Assembly (NCBI GenBank): GCA_028699735.1
Contig: JAQVUB010000098.1
Coordinates: 1 to 8,124, forward strand
Source: Lentisphaeria bacterium
GTDB lineage: Bacteria > Verrucomicrobiota > Lentisphaeria > Oligosphaerales > Oligosphaeraceae
DNA length: 8,124 bases
Direction of reading: 5' to 3'
The stretch's first letter is position 1. Each line of letters begins with the position of its first letter. Below the pieces are notes generated by a model. The model saw only the letters and a program-made list of their open reading frames with translations, searched no databases and was not told where the DNA came from. Shown one piece after another: positions 6,743-8,124 of this stretch. Position numbers and translations under genes: made by a program.

Positions 6743-7321
6743 TCACTTCACGGAACGATCAACCTGCCTGAAATCTATCTCAACAATCGTTGAACTGCCG
6801 AACATATTGATGGATACACCAAGAATCTGACGCATCTGATCAATTTTCACAACCGTACCCTCAATGTTCTCAAATGCACCTTCCCGGATGACAACCGTTT
6901 CGCCAAGCGTGAATTCCACTGCCGGCTTCGGCGTAACATTCTCTTCAGTGCCCTGCTTGAGCATCAGTTCGATCTCTTCCTGCGGCAAAGGAACCGGATG
7001 CTCTCCACCAATAAAACCGATAATCCCATTGGTCTCACGAATCAAGCCCCAAGTCTCTGGAATTAATTTATCTTCCGAGTCAAACAGGCGCACCTTGATC
7101 AGAACATAGCCGGGATATAACTTGCGGTCGCGGACAACCTTTTTGCCGCTGCCTTTGCGATCCTCTATGCGTTCGGTCGGGATCACAATTTCGATAATGC
7201 CATTGTCAATTCCATTGGCCTGATCCTCGGCGATTCGGTATTGTAAACTTTTGCTGACGCGATTTTCCTGACCGGACATCACCTGCAAAACATACCACTG
7301 GGCAGTATCGAGCTCTTCCAT
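6743..7321 (-). CDS. nusG: Transcription termination/antitermination factor NusG
   Basis: NusG (192 residues) binds the RNA polymerase clamp through its N-terminal NGN domain and contacts Rho or ribosomal protein S10 through its C-terminal KOW domain. The NGN domain spans about 7-122, with QWYVLQVMSGQENRV (8-22), KLYPGYVLIKV (67-77) and TNGIIGFIGG (97-106). The KOW domain spans about 137-190, with GETVVIREGAFENIEGTV (140-157) and SINMFG (170-175). The start ATG at 7321 has AAGGA 6 nt upstream. It follows secE after 77 bp; that gap holds only a weak GTTCC/GGAAC inverted repeat (7349-7353 and 7367-7371). Length is normal and no extra domain is present. Confidence 0.98.
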   Translation of the reverse strand: MEELDTAQWYVLQVMSGQENRVSKSLQYRIAEDQANGIDNGIIEIVIPTERIEDRKGSGKKVVRDRKLYPGYVLIKVRLFDSEDKLIPETWGLIRETNGIIGFIGGEHPVPLPQEEIELMLKQGTEENVTPKPAVEFTLGETVVIREGAFENIEGTVVKIDQMRQILGVSINMFGSSTIVEIDFRQVDRSVK

Positions 7322-7398
7322 TTACTTTCCTTGACAAAAAATAAGCCTGTTCCTGAACGCTGAACCGGAACTTCATGCCGGCGCGCAAGACCGCAGCC

Positions 7399-7596
7399 TT
7401 AAACTCCGGTAATCAAACGTACAAGCAGAAGAAGCACCTTGTCAGCAACCGTTACAACCAGACTCAGAATGATCAGAGATGAAATCACCAGTACCGTGGA
7501 TTCATATAACTCATTCCGTGTCGGCCAAGTGCATTTCCGCATCTCAGACATTGTCTCGTTGTACAGGGTAGTGATGGCCGCTACTGGATTCTTCAT
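7399..7596 (-). CDS. secE: Preprotein translocase subunit SecE
   Basis: SecE is the small essential subunit that clamps SecY in the inner-membrane SecYEG channel. This is the short single-membrane-span type, 65 residues from the ATG. The amphipathic surface helix with the signature EMRKCTWPTRNEL (18-30) comes first, followed by one hydrophobic segment at about 34-62. The start is uncertain: ATG at 7596 is chosen, but an in-frame GTG two codons upstream (7602) is possible, and neither has a strong ribosome binding site. It lies about 50 bp after tRNA-Trp and ahead of nusG, the usual bacterial neighbourhood. Confidence 0.95.
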   Translation of the reverse strand: MKNPVAAITTLYNETMSEMRKCTWPTRNELYESTVLVISSLIILSLVVTVADKVLLLLVRLITGV

Positions 7597-7647
7597 CTTC
7601 ACACTCGCTGATTTGACAACTCTTACGGATGGTTTATTTCGACAAAA

Positions 7648-7723
7648 TGGCAGGTGAGACAGGGATCGAACCTGCGACCTGCGGTTTTGGAGACCGCTGC
7701 TCTACCAATTGAGCTACTCACCT
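7648..7723 (-). tRNA. trnW: tRNA-Trp (anticodon CCA), CCA end encoded
   Basis: The minus strand folds into a full cloverleaf. The acceptor stem is AGGTGAG/CTCACCT, the D arm GCTC/GAGC with loop AATTGGTA, and the anticodon stem GCGGT/ACCGC. The anticodon loop CTCCAAA contains anticodon CCA. The variable loop is AGGTC and the T arm GCAGG/CCTGT has loop TTCGATC. The discriminator base is G73 and CCA follows in the DNA, giving 76 nt. A1-U72 and G73 are the usual identity elements of bacterial tRNA-Trp. It appears to be the first gene of the transcript that continues into secE-nusG, so the tRNA would be cut out of a longer precursor. Confidence 0.97.
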
Positions 7724-7758
7724 GCTGAACTCAATTCCACCTTGTCGGCGAAATTATT

Positions 7759-7786
7759 AATATAATCAAAATCCTGAATTTTGCAA
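7759..7786 (-). promoter_or_regulatory. Sigma-70-type promoter for trnW-secE-nusG-rpl
   Basis: On the minus strand TTGCAA (7786-7781) and TATATT (7764-7759) are separated by 16 bp, with TG two bases before the -10. The region is AT-rich compared with its surroundings. Transcription would start near 7752, about 28 nt before the mature tRNA-Trp. Just upstream is a small GCCGT/ACGGC hairpin (7805-7820) of unknown meaning, and then palindromic repeat copy 2. This is the best promoter I can see in the window. Confidence 0.6.
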
Positions 7787-7827
7787 GTCACTACAGAGAA
7801 TTGCGCCGTTTCCAGACGGCTTGTCTG

Positions 7828-8020
7828 TAATACTTCATTAAAGCTGGTAACAGAGAGATTCTTTTTGAACAACAAAAAGCACGAAACGACCCGAAAAAAT
7901 TTCATGGAAGCAGCGATGACTGCTAGCATGCGTTGTACTCCCCATGAAATTTTTTCGGGTCATTTTGTGTCTTTTGTTGTAAAAAAAATACCACTGTTAC
8001 CAAGTTTAACTGACGCATTA
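7828..8020. repeat. Long palindromic repeat element, copy 2, between rpmG and trnW
   Basis: The left arm (7828-7907) and right arm (7942-8020) are inverted repeats of each other around a 34-nt loop. The loop is unrelated in sequence to that of copy 1. From outside to centre the arms share TAAT.C, a TTAAA block, TTGGTAACAG or CTGGTAACAG, a T-rich tract, ACAACAAAA, and the inner core GACCCGAAAAAATTTCATGG (7888-7907, inverted at 7942-7961), identical in all four arms of both copies. Copy 2 is more diverged between its arms than copy 1. It lies about 30 bp after the rpmG stop codon and ahead of the trnW promoter. It could therefore also serve as the rpmG transcript end, although the stem is not followed by a typical T run. 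Confidence 0.85.
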
Positions 8021-8049
8021 CCATTGTCCCCGCATCCTGCATACCCTGC

Positions 8050-8124
8050 TTACCGGGTTTCCCGATGCAGTGTGGGCTTGCGCTCGAACGGACAGAATTT
8101 CTTCTTTTCGAGACGCCCGGGTGT
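8050..8124 (-). CDS. rpmG: 50S ribosomal protein L33, C-terminal 24 residues (runs off the right edge)
   Basis: The visible residues, from TPGRLEKKKFCPFE through RKPTLHRETR to the TAA stop at 8052-8050, match the C-terminus of L33, usually written like TP.RLELKKYCP.CRKHTLHRE. L33 is a small 50S protein near the E site. In the zinc-binding type the C-terminal knuckle is CxxC; here it is CPFE, with only the first cysteine. The rest of the protein, including any N-terminal CxxC, lies outside the window. Placement just ahead of tRNA-Trp and secE is a common bacterial arrangement and supports the call. Confidence 0.85.
   Translation of the reverse strand, partial: TPGRLEKKKFCPFERKPTLHRETR

Noticed and set aside
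7714..7929. Minus-strand frame of 71 codons running from repeat copy 2 into tRNA-Trp
   Set aside because: It starts in the repeat loop, crosses the trnW promoter and overlaps the tRNA gene. Not a plausible gene.

Overview
The window is the RNA polymerase / 50S ribosomal protein cluster of a bacterium, read entirely on the minus strand. In transcription order (right to left) it holds: the 3' end of rpmG (L33), tRNA-Trp(CCA), secE, nusG, rplK (L11), rplA (L1), rplJ (L10), rplL (L7/L12), rpoB (complete, 1284 residues) and the first 65 codons of rpoC. This gene order is widely conserved in bacteria, and none of the coding genes looks truncated or frameshifted apart from the two cut by the window edges. 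Base composition is moderate and even. The protein sequences look most like the PVC group (Verrucomicrobiota / Kiritimatiellota / Lentisphaerota). That placement is inferred from general sequence feel and is not proven here.

Layout. 8050-8124 is the end of rpmG. 7724-8049 is a non-coding gap holding a long palindromic repeat (7828-8020) and a good sigma-70-type promoter (7759-7786). tRNA-Trp with encoded CCA (7648-7723) is followed by secE, nusG and rplKAJL in tight array, with an 11-bp rplK/rplA overlap and a 2-bp rplA/rplJ gap. A second palindromic repeat of the same family (4399-4577) fills the start of the 464-bp rplL-rpoB gap. It is followed by about 270 bp of leader with smaller hairpins and A/T tracts, then rpoB, a 74-bp gap with a strong ribosome binding site, and rpoC with a TTG start.

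How it works together. SecE is a subunit of the SecYEG protein channel. NusG couples RNA polymerase to ribosomes and Rho. L11, L1, L10 and L7/L12 build the L1 stalk and the GTPase-associated stalk of the 50S subunit. RpoB and RpoC form the polymerase active site. Transcription probably starts ahead of tRNA-Trp and runs through to rpoC, with partial control in the rplL-rpoB gap.

The most unusual content is non-coding. Two copies of an element of about 180-190 bp have arms of about 72-80 nt that fold back on each other. All four arms share an identical 20-nt inner core, while the short central loops are unrelated. At one stem position the two copies differ in both arms at once, keeping the pair. 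One copy sits exactly where many bacteria adjust the ratio of ribosomal protein to polymerase subunits, so a regulatory or RNA-processing role is plausible. The arms also mimic short outward reading frames beginning MKFFRV, which are probably not genes. Secondary points are an Asn in RpoB where most bacteria have the rifampicin-contact His526, no room for the usual rplJ leader, a hairpin ahead of rplK that could be an L1 site, and an L33 C-terminus with CxxE instead of CxxC.
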